DNA of 64,000 nt, taken from NCBI RefSeq assembly GCF_013032855.1, contig NZ_WQDA01000005.1:124001-188000 (forward strand). The letters are read 5' to 3'. Shown piece after piece: positions 28,009 to 37,432 of this stretch. The stretch's first letter is position 1, and each line of letters starts with the position of its first letter. The translations under genes and the position numbers were made by a program. Under the pieces are notes generated by a model that had not been told where the DNA came from, ran no database searches, and worked only from the letters and a program-made list of their open reading frames with translations. The stretch is from Ruegeria arenilitoris (GTDB lineage: Bacteria; Pseudomonadota; Alphaproteobacteria; Rhodobacterales; Rhodobacteraceae).

Positions 28009-28243
28009 AGGTTCGTTACAAAAATGTCTTTTTTTTCATACACTTGTAAAACGAGAATAAAAATATCTTTTATAATCAATGTGTTGAAATTGTGCCTATT
28101 TATTGTGCAACGCAGTGAAAACACAAGGATTCAAGGAAAAATCACGGCGCAGGGAAAGTTGTCCGCACAGTTATCCACAAGAATCGTGGATTTGTTTTCT
28201 CTTGATCTGAGGCGCGCAAGATTGCAGCCACGGTCAGAGAATC
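28009..28243. other. AT-rich region with DnaA-box, IHF and GANTC sites (origin-like)
   Basis: A strongly AT-rich tract (about 28009-28110) contains a perfect IHF consensus at 28074-28086 (AATCAATGTGTTG). A perfect DnaA box TTATCCACA lies at 28171-28179, with a related TTGTCCGCA at 28159-28167 and a facing CGTGGATTT at 28186. Three CcrM-type GANTC sites occur at 28128, 28181 and 28239. This mix is typical of alphaproteobacterial replication origins or DnaA-controlled promoters. It also forms the uvrC leader. Confidence 0.45.
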
Positions 28244-28256
28244 GTATCTCTCTCTC

Positions 28257-30131
28257 ATGACCGCCGACAGCGCCCCTCAATCCCAGCCTCAGCCGACCGG
28301 CTATGCCTGCATCCAGAAATACGTGAAGACGCTGGACAGTTCGCCGGGTGTCTATCGGATGCTGGATGCGGACAGCCGGGTTCTGTATGTCGGCAAGGCG
28401 CGCAACCTGCGGGCGCGGGTGTCGAACTATACCCGCCCCGGCCATTCCGGCCGGATCGAGCGGATGATCGCCTCGACCGCGTCGATGATGTTCCTGACCA
28501 CTCGGACCGAGACCGAGGCGCTGCTGCTGGAACAGAACCTGATCAAGCAGCTCAAGCCCAAGTACAACGTGCTGCTGCGCGACGACAAAAGCTTTCCCAA
28601 CATTCTGGTGGCCAAGGATCACCCGTTTCCGCAGATCAAGAAGCATCGTGGGGCCAAGAAGGAAAAGGGCGCCTATTTCGGCCCCTTCGCCAGCGCGGGC
28701 GCGGTGAACCGCACGCTGAACCAATTGCAGAAGGCGTTTCTGCTGCGCAACTGTTCGGATTCGATGTTCGACAGTCGCACCCGGCCCTGCCTGCTCTACC
28801 AGATCAAGCGCTGCTCGGGGCCGTGCGTGGACATGATTTCGCAGGCCGACTATGCCGAAAGCGTGTGTGACGCCGAGCGGTTTCTGTCCGGACGCTCGAC
28901 CCGGATCCAGGAGGAACTGGCCGCGCAGATGCAGGAGGCCTCGGACGCGATGGAGTTCGAGCGCGCCGCCGCCCTGCGCGACCGGATACGCGCGCTCACG
29001 CAGGTGCAGACGGCGCAGGGCATCAACCCGCGCGGTGTGGCCGAGGCGGATGTGATCGGCCTTTATATGGACAGCGGGCAGGCCTGCGTTCAGGTGTTCT
29101 TCATCCGCGCCAACCAGAACTGGGGCAACCGCGATTTCTATCCGCGGGTCGGGCCTGACGTGTCGGCGGCCGAGGTGATGGAGGCCTTTCTGGGCCAGTT
29201 CTACGACAACAAGGAACCGCCGCGCCAACTGATCCTGTCGGACGGGATCGAGAACGCAGACCTGATGCAGCAGGCCCTGTCGGAAAAGGCCGGTCGCAAG
29301 GTCGAGATATTGGTGCCGCAGCGGGGCGAAAAGCTCGAGCTGGTCTCGGGCGCGCTGCGCAACGCGCGCGAGGCGCTGGCGCGCCGCATGTCGGAAAGCG
29401 CGACGCAGGCCAAGCTGCTGCGCGGCCTGGCCGAGGCCTTTGATCTGGACGCGCCGCCGAACCGGATCGAGGTCTATGACAACTCGCATATCCAGGGCAC
29501 CAACGCGGTGGGCGCGATGATCGTGGCCGGGCCCGAGGGGTTCATGAAGAATGCCTATCGCAAGTTCAACATCCGCGGAGACGACCTGACGCCGGGCGAC
29601 GATTTCGGCATGATGAAAGAGGTGCTGAGCCGCCGCTTCACCCGCCTGCTGAAAGAGGACCCGGACCGCGACAAGGGCCTGTGGCCCGACCTGTTGCTGA
29701 TCGACGGGGGCGCGGGGCAGGTGAGCGCCGTGCACGAGATCATGCAGGCGCACGGGGTCGAGGACATCCCGATGGTCGGTGTCGCCAAGGGCGTCGATCG
29801 GGACCACGGCAAGGAAGAGTTCCACCGCATCGGCCAACGCCCCTTTGCCCTGAAACGCAACGACCCGGTTCTGTATTTCATTCAGCGGCTACGGGACGAG
29901 GCGCACCGTTTTGCCATCGGTACCCACCGCGCCAAACGGGCCAAGGCGATGGGAGCGACGCCTCTGGATGAAATCCCCGGCGTGGGCGCGGCCCGCAAAC
30001 GCGCCTTGCTGGCACATTTCGGCAGCGCAAAGGCGGTCAGCCGCGCCAATCTGGCGGATCTGAAGGCGGTGGACGGGATCTCGGCCGGTCTGGCGCAGAA
30101 GGTCTATGATTTCTTTCACGAAAAGGGCTGA
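28257..30131 (+). CDS. uvrC: Excinuclease ABC subunit C
   Basis: UvrC makes the two incisions flanking a DNA lesion in nucleotide excision repair. The 624-residue protein has the N-terminal GIY-YIG domain (SPGVYRML...[14 protein letters not shown]). The UVR helical motif [25 protein letters not shown] binds UvrB, an RNase H-like C-terminal nuclease has [19 protein letters not shown], and tandem HhH motifs end the protein ([31 protein letters not shown]). The order uvrC-pgsA-moaD-moaE is interrupted here only by an opposite-strand transporter gene. Confidence 0.97.
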   Translation: MTADSAPQSQPQPTGYACIQKYVKTLDSSPGVYRMLDADSRVLYVGKARNLRARVSNYTRPGHSGRIERMIASTASMMFLTTRTETEALLLEQNLIKQLKPKYNVLLRDDKSFPNILVAKDHPFPQIKKHRGAKKEKGAYFGPFASAGAVNRTLNQLQKAFLLRNCSDSMFDSRTRPCLLYQIKRCSGPCVDMISQADYAESVCDAERFLSGRSTRIQEELAAQMQEASDAMEFERAAALRDRIRALTQVQTAQGINPRGVAEADVIGLYMDSGQACVQVFFIRANQNWGNRDFYPRVGPDVSAAEVMEAFLGQFYDNKEPPRQLILSDGIENADLMQQALSEKAGRKVEILVPQRGEKLELVSGALRNAREALARRMSESATQAKLLRGLAEAFDLDAPPNRIEVYDNSHIQGTNAVGAMIVAGPEGFMKNAYRKFNIRGDDLTPGDDFGMMKEVLSRRFTRLLKEDPDRDKGLWPDLLLIDGGAGQVSAVHEIMQAHGVEDIPMVGVAKGVDRDHGKEEFHRIGQRPFALKRNDPVLYFIQRLRDEAHRFAIGTHRAKRAKAMGATPLDEIPGVGAARKRALLAHFGSAKAVSRANLADLKAVDGISAGLAQKVYDFFHEKG

Positions 30132-31015
30132 GGCCGCCGGCGCCCGCGCCACAGGATGTAAAGCCCCGAGGCCACGATCAGCGCGCTGCCCAGCCACATG
30201 GTCTGGTCCAGATGCTCGTCGAATATCAGTACGCCCAGCCCGATGCCGAACAGAAGGCGGGTATAGCGAAACGGAGTTACGGCCGACACTTCACCCGTCC
30301 GCATGGCCAGCATCAGCGAAGAATAGGCCACCGCGCCCATCACCACGGCTCCAGTCAGGTGCAGGGCGGCTCGGGCGTCCACCGGCACCGCGGCGGCGCC
30401 TTCGAACGCCCAATACAGACCGCCGGCGACGACAATTGACAGAAAGCCATAAAACCCAAGAACGGTGGTGCCCAGCGTGGCCGGGGCCGCGCGGCTGGCC
30501 AGATCGCGGCCGGCAAAGCCCAGCATCCCCAGCACCGCAAGAATGGACAGGGCCGAGAAACTGTCTCCGGTTGGCTGGATGATGATCACCACTCCGATCA
30601 GTCCGACCAGAATGGCACTCCAGCGGCGCCAGCCGACGGTCTCCCCGAAGAACAGCGCGGCACCCGCCACCACGACCAGCGGCGTGGCCTGCAGGATCAC
30701 CGTGGCCGAGGACAGCGGCGTCAGGGCGATGGCCAACACGTAGAACAGGCGACCGAAGACTTCGAACAGTACTCGGATCTTCATCGGCTTGGACAGGACA
30801 TCGGGGTGCAGCAACCGCCGCCCCTGAAGCAACGCGGCTCCGGCGAAAACCAACGCGCCGCCCAGCCCGAACAGCACCAGAACCTGCCAGATGGGAAGCG
30901 CTTTGGCCGCACTTTTCAACAGCGCGTCCTCCAGGGCGAACCCGGCCATGGCCGCGATCATCCAGGCGCTGCCGATCAGGTTGGCGCGCGCATCGGTTCT
31001 GATATGTGAGGTCAC
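30116..31015 (-). CDS. DMT superfamily (EamA-type) transporter
   Basis: 299 residues from GTG at 31015, AGGAAAG upstream. About ten membrane helices in two EamA repeats ([19 protein letters not shown]..., [25 protein letters not shown], and [23 protein letters not shown]). The family exports or imports amino acids, nucleotide sugars or other metabolites; the substrate cannot be told. It is on the opposite strand and its 3' end overlaps that of uvrC by 16 bases. Confidence 0.9.
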   Translation of the reverse strand: MTSHIRTDARANLIGSAWMIAAMAGFALEDALLKSAAKALPIWQVLVLFGLGGALVFAGAALLQGRRLLHPDVLSKPMKIRVLFEVFGRLFYVLAIALTPLSSATVILQATPLVVVAGAALFFGETVGWRRWSAILVGLIGVVIIIQPTGDSFSALSILAVLGMLGFAGRDLASRAAPATLGTTVLGFYGFLSIVVAGGLYWAFEGAAAVPVDARAALHLTGAVVMGAVAYSSLMLAMRTGEVSAVTPFRYTRLLFGIGLGVLIFDEHLDQTMWLGSALIVASGLYILWRGRRRPQPFS

Positions 31016-31206
31016 GGGGCGGATCTTTCCTGGTGTGCTGATACCCGCGCAACCTGACCCGTTCTTCGCGCCGCGCCAAGGGGGAAACGGTCATCGATCC
31101 TCCGCCTGCGACGGTCTGACCTATCGTGGTCCAAACACCTGTGTTCTTGGCAGTTTTTTGTCGTGCCGTCTTTTCTGTTCCCGGTCATGGTTGTAGGGTC
31201 CAGCGC

Positions 31207-31875
31207 ATGAAGTGGAACCTGCCGAATATTCTGACTTTGCTGCGCCTTCTGGCCGCACCCGGCCTGGCGGTGATGTTTCTGTATTTCACGCGGCCTTATG
31301 CCGATTGGTTCGCGCTGATCCTGTTCCTGTCGGCGGCCATAACCGATTGGTTCGACGGCTATCTGGCGCGCGCGTGGAAGCAGGAAACCAAGATGGGTGC
31401 GATGCTGGACCCGATCGCCGACAAGGCGATGGTGGTGATCGCGCTGATGATCCTTGTCGGCTATTCGACCGAGCACTGGACGCCTTGGCTGGTGCTGCCC
31501 GCCACCGTGATCCTGTTCCGCGAGGTCTTCGTCTCGGGCCTGCGCGAGTATCTGGGCGACGTGGCCGGAACGCTCAAGGTCACCAAGCTGGCCAAGTGGA
31601 AGACGACCGCGCAGATGGTGGCGATCGCCGTGCTGTTTTCGCAGGGCATATTCGAGCACTATTTCGTCATGTCCACCTTCGGCATGGATGCCGCGCTGAT
31701 CGACCAGATCCTGTCGGGCCAGGTCGAGGACATCTCGGGCCTGCAATGGAAGCTGGATGGCATGTTCTGGTCGGGCCGCATCGGGTTGTGGCTGCTGTGG
31801 ATCGCGGCGACGCTGACATTGATCACCGGCTACGACTACCTACGTAAAGCCATGCCCCATCTGAAGGAGGGCTGA
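31207..31875 (+). CDS. pgsA: CDP-diacylglycerol-glycerol-3-phosphate 3-phosphatidyltransferase
   Basis: PgsA makes phosphatidylglycerol phosphate from CDP-diacylglycerol and glycerol-3-phosphate at the inner membrane. The 222-residue protein starts MKWNLPNILTLLRLLAAP and carries the CDP-alcohol phosphotransferase signature D-G-x2-A-R-x8-G-x3-D-x3-D (DGYLARAWKQETKMGAMLDPIADK, given here in parts around residues 52-74). Several membrane helices follow. ATG 31207 gives the normal length. moaD starts four bases after its stop, so the three genes are probably one transcript. Confidence 0.95.
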   Translation: MKWNLPNILTLLRLLAAPGLAVMFLYFTRPYADWFALILFLSAAITDWFDGYLARAWKQETKMGAMLDPIADKAMVVIALMILVGYSTEHWTPWLVLPATVILFREVFVSGLREYLGDVAGTLKVTKLAKWKTTAQMVAIAVLFSQGIFEHYFVMSTFGMDAALIDQILSGQVEDISGLQWKLDGMFWSGRIGLWLLWIAATLTLITGYDYLRKAMPHLKEG

Positions 31876-31878
31876 CGC

Positions 31879-32124
31879 ATGGATGTTCTGTATTTCGCCT
31901 GGGTCCGCGAGCGGATCGGCGTGCCGAAGGAGAAGGTCGAAACCACCGCAGCTACGGTCTCCGATCTGGTGACCGAACTCAGCGCCCGCGAAGACCGCTA
32001 TGCCGCGGCCTTTGCCGACCTGTCGGCCCTGCGGGTCGCGCTGGATCAGGAGCTGTCGGATTTCGACGCGCCGCTGGCCGGCGTCCGCGAAGTGGCCTTT
32101 TTCCCGCCCATGACCGGCGGATAA
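31879..32124 (+). CDS. moaD: Molybdopterin synthase small subunit MoaD
   Basis: An 81-residue ubiquitin-like protein beginning MDVLYFAWVRERIG and ending FFPPMTGG. The C-terminal GG is the thiocarboxylated tail that donates sulfur to the pterin in molybdenum cofactor synthesis. The moaE gene starts five bases downstream, so the two subunits of molybdopterin synthase are made together. Confidence 0.95.
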   Translation: MDVLYFAWVRERIGVPKEKVETTAATVSDLVTELSAREDRYAAAFADLSALRVALDQELSDFDAPLAGVREVAFFPPMTGG

Positions 32125-32128
32125 GGCA

Positions 32129-32572
32129 ATGCGGATCTCCGTCCAGCAAGAGCCGTTCGATCTGGGGGCCGAGGCCAATGCCTTTGCCGCAGGTGACACG
32201 GCCAATGGCGCTATCGTCACCTTTACCGGCGTCGTGCGCGATCTGGCGCAGACCGATCTGGCCTACATGGAGATCGAGTATTATCCCGGCATGACCGAAC
32301 GCGCCATCGCCAAGATCGCCGAGGAAGCCAAGAGCCGGTGGTCGCTGGGTGACGTGCTGGTGATCCATCGCCATGGGCGGCTGGCCCCAGGTGACCGGAT
32401 CATGATGGTCGCAACGGCAGCCCCGCACCGCAAAGATGCGTTCGAGGCCGCTGAATACCTGATGGATTACCTGAAATCCCGCGCCCCGTTCTGGAAGAAG
32501 GAAATCACAGGTTTGGGCGCGGAGTGGGTTGCCGCCAAGGACGAGGACGAGGACGCGCTGTCGCGCTGGTAG
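32129..32572 (+). CDS. moaE: Molybdopterin synthase catalytic subunit MoaE
   Basis: A 147-residue subunit that converts precursor Z (cPMP) to molybdopterin using MoaD thiocarboxylate. Typical blocks are GAIVTFTGVVRD, MEIEYYPGMTERAI, VLVIHRHGRLAPGD, the AAPHRKDAFEAAEYLMD segment and the active-site region KSRAPFWKKE. It is directly after moaD. The gene at 32577 converges from the other strand with four bases between stops. Confidence 0.96.
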   Translation: MRISVQQEPFDLGAEANAFAAGDTANGAIVTFTGVVRDLAQTDLAYMEIEYYPGMTERAIAKIAEEAKSRWSLGDVLVIHRHGRLAPGDRIMMVATAAPHRKDAFEAAEYLMDYLKSRAPFWKKEITGLGAEWVAAKDEDEDALSRW

Positions 32573-32576
32573 GCGC

Positions 32577-32915
32577 TCAGTCGGCGTTGTTGATCCGGCC
32601 GCGCAATTCCTCGGCTTCCTGACGGGCGGCGCGCAGCCCGTCCATAGCCGCGGCCAGCTCGGCCTCGGTTTGGGTCAGCTGGTTGGTCAGCTCGGCCTCG
32701 CGCTGCTGGAGATAGGTGATCGCCTGATCACGGGTTTCCTCGGCCTCGTGCAGCTCCTGGCTCATGCGGTCCAGATCGGCCACGTCGGATTGGCGCACGC
32801 GCGACAGGCGGTGCACCAGCCAGTTGGCGAACCAGCCCATGCAGAAGGCGGCGAACAGGATGACGGCGGTGGCGATGATGAATTCGGTTCTGTTCAACTT
32901 ACTGGTCCCCTGCAT
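32577..32915 (-). CDS. Membrane-anchored coiled-coil protein
   Basis: 112 residues. One N-terminal membrane helix (EFIIATAVILFAAFCMGWFANWLV) is followed by about 70 residues of heptad-like coiled coil rich in Glu, Gln, Arg and Ala, so the protein probably projects into the cytoplasm. No family function known. Its start overlaps the end of the OmpA-family gene by 17 bases on the same strand, so it is translationally coupled and may be its partner. Confidence 0.8.
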   Translation of the reverse strand: MQGTSKLNRTEFIIATAVILFAAFCMGWFANWLVHRLSRVRQSDVADLDRMSQELHEAEETRDQAITYLQQREAELTNQLTQTEAELAAAMDGLRAARQEAEELRGRINNAD

Positions 32916-34845
32916 CCGTTTCGGATGCTTCTTCTTCTGTTGGCGCAGGTTCGGTTGCGCTTGTCTGGGTCTCCAATGCTTCCAGACCGGTTTCCTGATT
33001 GGCGACCGGCTCGGGCCGGATCAGCCGGAATTCGATGCGCCGGTTTTTCTCGCGCCCGTCTTCGGTGTCATTGTCTGCAATCGGCTGCGTCTCACCATAT
33101 CCTGCGGCCGAGTAGCTTTTGGTCGGCACCCGACGGGCGCGCAATTCGTTCAGGATGGACTGGGCGCGTGACTGGCTCAGTTGCTGGTTCATCTCTTCAC
33201 GGCCCTGGCTGTCGGTATGACCCTGGATTTCAATCCGGATCGGTCCACATTCGCGCAGGATCTCGGCAATCTGGTTCAGACTGTCGCGGGACTCTGATGA
33301 AACCGTAGCCGATCCGGGCTCGAACGTGATTTTGCGGGTTTCCTGAACCTCGGCGATGCGACTTTCGCACTGCTCGGGGTCTGGCAGCGCGTCTTCGCGT
33401 TCGGGCGGGGGCTGATAGGTGATCGACAGGTCAAAGTCCTGCGCATCGCCCAGCTTGTCGGACAGCAGGCCCGCGATCTGTGCCTTGGCGTCTTCATCAT
33501 GGCTGACGCCTGTCAACTCGACCTTGTCGGGCGTTACGGTCAGCACGCCGTTGTTCAGCCAGGACAGGGATTCCAGCCCCGCCAGAACGCGTACGGGCCA
33601 GTCCTGCGGCATCTGGTCGACTACGCGGGCGGCACTGTGAACCTGATCGGATCCGAAGGCAGCCCGGGCGTAGCTGTCGATCATGTCACGCTGCAAATCG
33701 TCGCCCAGACGGCCGCGCAGTTGTACCAGACCTTCCGGGCTGCGGGTGGCGGTGAATTCCACAGGTCCGGCCTGTTCGTTGTTTTCGGGTTCAGGCAGAA
33801 CCGCGTGCAGGGCAAACACTTCGGGCAGGGCGTTTTCCAACTCGCCCACGACCTTGTCGAAGGTGGCCGGGCTGGTGTTCGGTTCAGCAATCAGCGTGAT
33901 GTCGGCATCCGACATCGTGACGGAACCTTGCCCGATCTCGGACAGAGCCCGGATACTCAGTTCAGCGGCCTGCGCCCATCGGGGCGATGGCACACCCAGG
34001 CCGATCGTGCAGGTATAGGGCCCTGACAGCCCGGCATCCTGCGCGGCGGCAACAATGGTGTCGCGCGCCTTTTCATCCTGTGCCGAACAGGCGTCGAACT
34101 GTCCGCCATCTTCCGAAATCAGATAGCGCAATGTGAACGGAGTGATCACCGGGCGCGGTGCCGAAATCGCCAGACCGATGCGCAAGCTGGGCGGCGCGGC
34201 GCGTGTCAGCTCTTGTTCCAGCCGTTCTTTTTCCTGCTGGCTGTCAGCGATGGCAGTGATCTTAACCAGGTCGGGACTGGCGGAAACCTTGGCTCGCGGC
34301 AGCTTGGACAGGGCAAGGATGGCGTAGGATATCGCGTCGTCCCAGCCTTTGGGTTTCTTGTAGTCTGCGGTTTCCAGCAGGTCCGACACCCGCGCCTGGG
34401 GGTCCAGCTTCTGCAGCCGGGCCATCAGTGCGTTGCGATCCACGCTGGCCGGAACCAACCCGATCACGGAAATGCCGCTGTCGTTCCGGAGAATTTCTGC
34501 CGAGAATTTGGGCGGAGTCAGGTCAGCCGTCGGGGCAATGTCCATCTCGTCGATCACCCGAGAGGTGTCGACCTGTGTACCGGCCGCGGTCAGCGCGTTG
34601 AATCGGGTGGCCTCGTCCGGGGCAGTACCGGTCAGCACAACGCGCAGCCCATCCGCCTGCACTTCGGCCCACTCGTGGCCCTGCATGCTCAGTGCATTTC
34701 GAACGGCAGTTTCCGAGGTTTCTTCGATCTTGGTCACCGCGAATCCGGCGGCCAGCAGACAGACCCCCGCCGACACGACAAAGATCAGGGCTGATGTCAG
34801 GAAATACGGCAAGCGCATGAGCGGTTTCTTATCTCCTCGGGCCAT
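32899..34845 (-). CDS. OmpA family protein with N-terminal BON-like repeats
   Basis: 648 residues. An N-terminal signal anchor (LPYFLTSALIFVVSAGVCLLAAGF) is followed by several BON-like repeats (for example VLTGTAPDEATRFNALTAAG, VIGLVPASVDRNALMARL and VELTGVSHDEDAKAQIAGLL). A C-terminal OmpA domain, about residues 510-620, has IRIEIQGHTDSQGREEMNQ and YGETQPIADNDTEDGREKNRRIEF. OmpA domains bind peptidoglycan, so the protein likely links the inner membrane to the wall. An acidic tail ends it. The coiled-coil gene follows with overlap. Confidence 0.88.
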   Translation of the reverse strand: MARGDKKPLMRLPYFLTSALIFVVSAGVCLLAAGFAVTKIEETSETAVRNALSMQGHEWAEVQADGLRVVLTGTAPDEATRFNALTAAGTQVDTSRVIDEMDIAPTADLTPPKFSAEILRNDSGISVIGLVPASVDRNALMARLQKLDPQARVSDLLETADYKKPKGWDDAISYAILALSKLPRAKVSASPDLVKITAIADSQQEKERLEQELTRAAPPSLRIGLAISAPRPVITPFTLRYLISEDGGQFDACSAQDEKARDTIVAAAQDAGLSGPYTCTIGLGVPSPRWAQAAELSIRALSEIGQGSVTMSDADITLIAEPNTSPATFDKVVGELENALPEVFALHAVLPEPENNEQAGPVEFTATRSPEGLVQLRGRLGDDLQRDMIDSYARAAFGSDQVHSAARVVDQMPQDWPVRVLAGLESLSWLNNGVLTVTPDKVELTGVSHDEDAKAQIAGLLSDKLGDAQDFDLSITYQPPPEREDALPDPEQCESRIAEVQETRKITFEPGSATVSSESRDSLNQIAEILRECGPIRIEIQGHTDSQGREEMNQQLSQSRAQSILNELRARRVPTKSYSAAGYGETQPIADNDTEDGREKNRRIEFRLIRPEPVANQETGLEALETQTSATEPAPTEEEASETDAGDQ

Positions 34846-34883
34846 TGGGCGGGACTCTTACAGGCACCGGTACCGAGGTGCAA

Positions 34884-35846
34884 TCAGAGGAGCAATGCGA
34901 CGCAAAGGAAGATGAGCGGAATAAGGCCGGTATCCCGGTTGGCGCGAAACAGCTGCAGCAGTTTCGCGTTGTCTTCGATGTCCAGCCCGCGCAGTTGCCA
35001 CGCCATGTGCCACCCCATTGCCCAAGGTCCACCGATGGCCACGACCAGTGCCAGCACGCTGGAATTGGGCAGCGCGGCCTCGACGATGGCCAGCCCCATC
35101 AGCGCCACGGTCGCCACAAGGAAATACTTCAGCCATTTCGCGGTGTCGGTCCCGAACAGACGCGCGGTGGACTTGATGCCGATCAGCTCGTCATCCTCGG
35201 CGTCCTGGTGGGCATAGATAGTGTCGTAGAACAGCGTCCAGGCGATGCCGGACAGGTACAGCAGGATCGCAGGCCATTCGACCGTGCCGCGATGCGCCGC
35301 CCAGGCCAGCAGGGCGCCCCAGTTGAAGGCCAGCCCCAGAAACACCTGCGGCCACCAGGTGAAGCGCTTGGCATAGGGATAGATCGTCACCGGCAGCAGC
35401 GACAGGACGCCCATCGCGATGGCCGCCTGGTTGAAGGTCAGCAGGATCGCCAGCGCCAGAAGGCACTGTAGGCCCATCCAGATCACCGCCTGCCGCACGC
35501 TGACCTGACCCGAGGGGATGGGCCGCGAGCGCGTACGGGCGACCTGCGCGTCGAACTTGCGGTCGGTGATGTCGTTCCAGGTGCACCCCGCGCCACGCAT
35601 AAGAAAGGCCCCGGCCGCGCACCCCACGGCAATCCACAGATCGCCCCACCGCGGCTGACCGTCATGCAGGATCGCCAGCGCCAAGCCCCACCAGCACGGA
35701 ATCAGCAGCAGCCACGTCCCGATCGGCCGGTCCGCGCGCGACAGCCGCAGATAGGGGCGGGCAAAGGCCGGGGCGCGGGTATCGACCCAGTTGCCGGTAA
35801 CGGCGTCGGCGACCTGACCGTCTGGTGTTGGGGCATTGCCTTGCAT
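34884..35846 (-). CDS. ubiA: 4-hydroxybenzoate polyprenyltransferase
   Basis: UbiA attaches the polyprenyl chain to 4-hydroxybenzoate in ubiquinone synthesis. The 320-residue membrane protein has the two Asp-rich motifs: CTWNDITDRKFD and DTIYAHQDAEDD, which bind Mg-prenyl diphosphate. About eight membrane helices surround them. ATG 35846 was chosen because the longer frame runs across the divergent rsmE gene. It diverges from rsmE with 12 bases between starts, which implies overlapping promoters or leaders. Confidence 0.95.
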   Translation of the reverse strand: MQGNAPTPDGQVADAVTGNWVDTRAPAFARPYLRLSRADRPIGTWLLLIPCWWGLALAILHDGQPRWGDLWIAVGCAAGAFLMRGAGCTWNDITDRKFDAQVARTRSRPIPSGQVSVRQAVIWMGLQCLLALAILLTFNQAAIAMGVLSLLPVTIYPYAKRFTWWPQVFLGLAFNWGALLAWAAHRGTVEWPAILLYLSGIAWTLFYDTIYAHQDAEDDELIGIKSTARLFGTDTAKWLKYFLVATVALMGLAIVEAALPNSSVLALVVAIGGPWAMGWHMAWQLRGLDIEDNAKLLQLFRANRDTGLIPLIFLCVALLL

Positions 35847-35858
35847 ATGTAGGGTCTC

Positions 35859-36584
35859 ATGAGTGCGAAGATCAGGCTGTATGTAGATCACCCTCTGGGT
35901 GCGGGGCAATCGGTTCCTTTGACGCGCGAGCAGGCCCATTACCTGTTCGGCGTGATGCGTCTGGCCGTGGGCGGGCAGGTGGCCCTGTTCAACGGCCGTG
36001 ATGGCGAGTGGCTGGCGCAGGTGGCCGAGGCGGGCAAGCGGGGCGGTACTCTGAGCTGTCTTGAACAGACCCGGCCACTGCAACTGCCGCCGGACCTTTG
36101 GCTGCTGTTTGCCCCGATCAAGAAGGCGCGCACCGATTTCATCGTCGAAAAGGCGGCCGAGATGGGGGCCGCGAAGATCATGCCGGTGCAGACTGCCTTC
36201 ACCAATTCCGAACGCATCCGCCAGGACCGGCTGCAGGCCCATGCGGTCGAGGCGGCCGAGCAATGCGGCGGCACCTTCGTGCCCGAGGTCTGCGACCTGC
36301 AGCGGCTGGACAAGCTGTTGGACAACTGGCCCGACGACCGCCAGCTGATGTTCTGCGACGAGGCCGAGGCCGGATCGGCCCTGCGCCTGGCCGCGCAGGA
36401 CAAGGGCCTGCCGTGGGCCATCCTGATCGGCCCCGAGGGCGGGTTCTCCGATACCGAGCGCCAGCGGCTGAAGAATCTGCCGTTCACGCATGTGGTCAGC
36501 CTGGGGCCGCGCATCCTGCGGGCCGATACGGCGGCGGTGGCCGCGATGACCCTGTGGCAGCAGACGCTGGGGGACTGGTCCTGA
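35859..36584 (+). CDS. rsmE: 16S rRNA (uracil1498-N3)-methyltransferase
   Basis: A 241-residue SPOUT methyltransferase that modifies U1498 of 16S rRNA. The N-terminal PUA-like part begins MSAKIRLYVDHPL and includes QAHYLFGVMRL. The knot domain includes KKARTDFIVEKAAEMGA, AVEAAEQCGG, LIGPEGGFSDTE and the C-terminal LGPRILRADTAAVAAM. Its stop overlaps the start of the GNAT gene by one base. Confidence 0.95.
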   Translation: MSAKIRLYVDHPLGAGQSVPLTREQAHYLFGVMRLAVGGQVALFNGRDGEWLAQVAEAGKRGGTLSCLEQTRPLQLPPDLWLLFAPIKKARTDFIVEKAAEMGAAKIMPVQTAFTNSERIRQDRLQAHAVEAAEQCGGTFVPEVCDLQRLDKLLDNWPDDRQLMFCDEAEAGSALRLAAQDKGLPWAILIGPEGGFSDTERQRLKNLPFTHVVSLGPRILRADTAAVAAMTLWQQTLGDWS

Positions 36585-37432
36585 TGTGGCGGCCGGCGCA
36601 GCAACAGGATGTTCCGGCGATCGAGCGGTTTCTTCTGGATCATGTGCAAAGCTCGATGTTCGCGCTGGCCAACCTGCGAGAGTTCGGCCTGAACGCACCT
36701 GCACCGCGCGCGATGAGCATGTGGATGCTGGGCGACCCGCTGCGCGGCGTGTTCGGCATCACCAACGAAGGCATGATCCTGCCGCAATGCCCGGATCTGC
36801 CCGAGGCCGGCCTGGCCGAGGCAGCGGACCTGATCCGGGGCCGCACGGTCATTGGGTTGGCGGGCGAGGCAACGCAAGCCCGCCGGTTTCTGCGACAGGC
36901 CGGATGGCAGGACCGCGCCGCCCGTCTGGACCGGGATGAGCCCTCTTTTGCGCTGGACTTGCGCGACCTGATCGTTCCACCAACGGAAAACGCAAGGCTG
37001 GTGCCTCTGTCTGACGGCGACCGCAGCCTGCTGATCCGCTGGCGCGAGGCCTATCACTTGGAATCTTTGGGCACCGACCCGGGCATGGCCCGCAAGGCTG
37101 CGCAGAAAGACATCGACGGATATATTCAGCGCGACTCGCACCGGCTGTTGATGGTCGACGGCCACCCCGTCAGCATGACGGGCTTCAATGCCACGTTGCC
37201 CGAGATCGTCCAGATCGGCGGCGTGTTTACGCCGCCCGCGCTGCGCGGGCGAGGCTATGCCCGCACCGCCGTCGCCCTGCATCTGGCCGAAGCGCGGGCC
37301 GCCGGAGTGCGCAGGGCCGTTCTGTTCGCGGCTTCAAACGCCGCCGTGCGTGCTTATGTTGCGATTGGGTTTGCCCCTGCCGGGACCTTTTCACTGGTCC
37401 TGTTCAGCGATCAGATGGAGGCCGCGTCATGA
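36584..37432 (+). CDS. GNAT family N-acetyltransferase
   Basis: 282 residues. The C-terminal GNAT domain has the acetyl-CoA-binding motif TPPALRGRGYARTAVALHLAEAR (in parts, around 222-244) and a following LFAASNAAVRAYVAIGFAPAG. The N-terminal half resembles a second, degenerate acetyltransferase-like domain. The ATG at 36584 overlaps the rsmE stop, and a much longer frame starting inside rsmE is not credible. The acceptor substrate is unknown. Confidence 0.85.
   Translation: MWRPAQQQDVPAIERFLLDHVQSSMFALANLREFGLNAPAPRAMSMWMLGDPLRGVFGITNEGMILPQCPDLPEAGLAEAADLIRGRTVIGLAGEATQARRFLRQAGWQDRAARLDRDEPSFALDLRDLIVPPTENARLVPLSDGDRSLLIRWREAYHLESLGTDPGMARKAAQKDIDGYIQRDSHRLLMVDGHPVSMTGFNATLPEIVQIGGVFTPPALRGRGYARTAVALHLAEARAAGVRRAVLFAASNAAVRAYVAIGFAPAGTFSLVLFSDQMEAAS

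Noticed and set aside
34884..36704. A 606-codon minus-strand frame upstream of ubiA
   Set aside because: The upstream half lies antisense to rsmE; the ubiA ATG at 35846 gives the normal family length.
36098..37432. A 444-codon frame beginning inside rsmE
   Set aside because: The first part is rsmE in another frame; the acetyltransferase starts at 36584, overlapping the rsmE stop.
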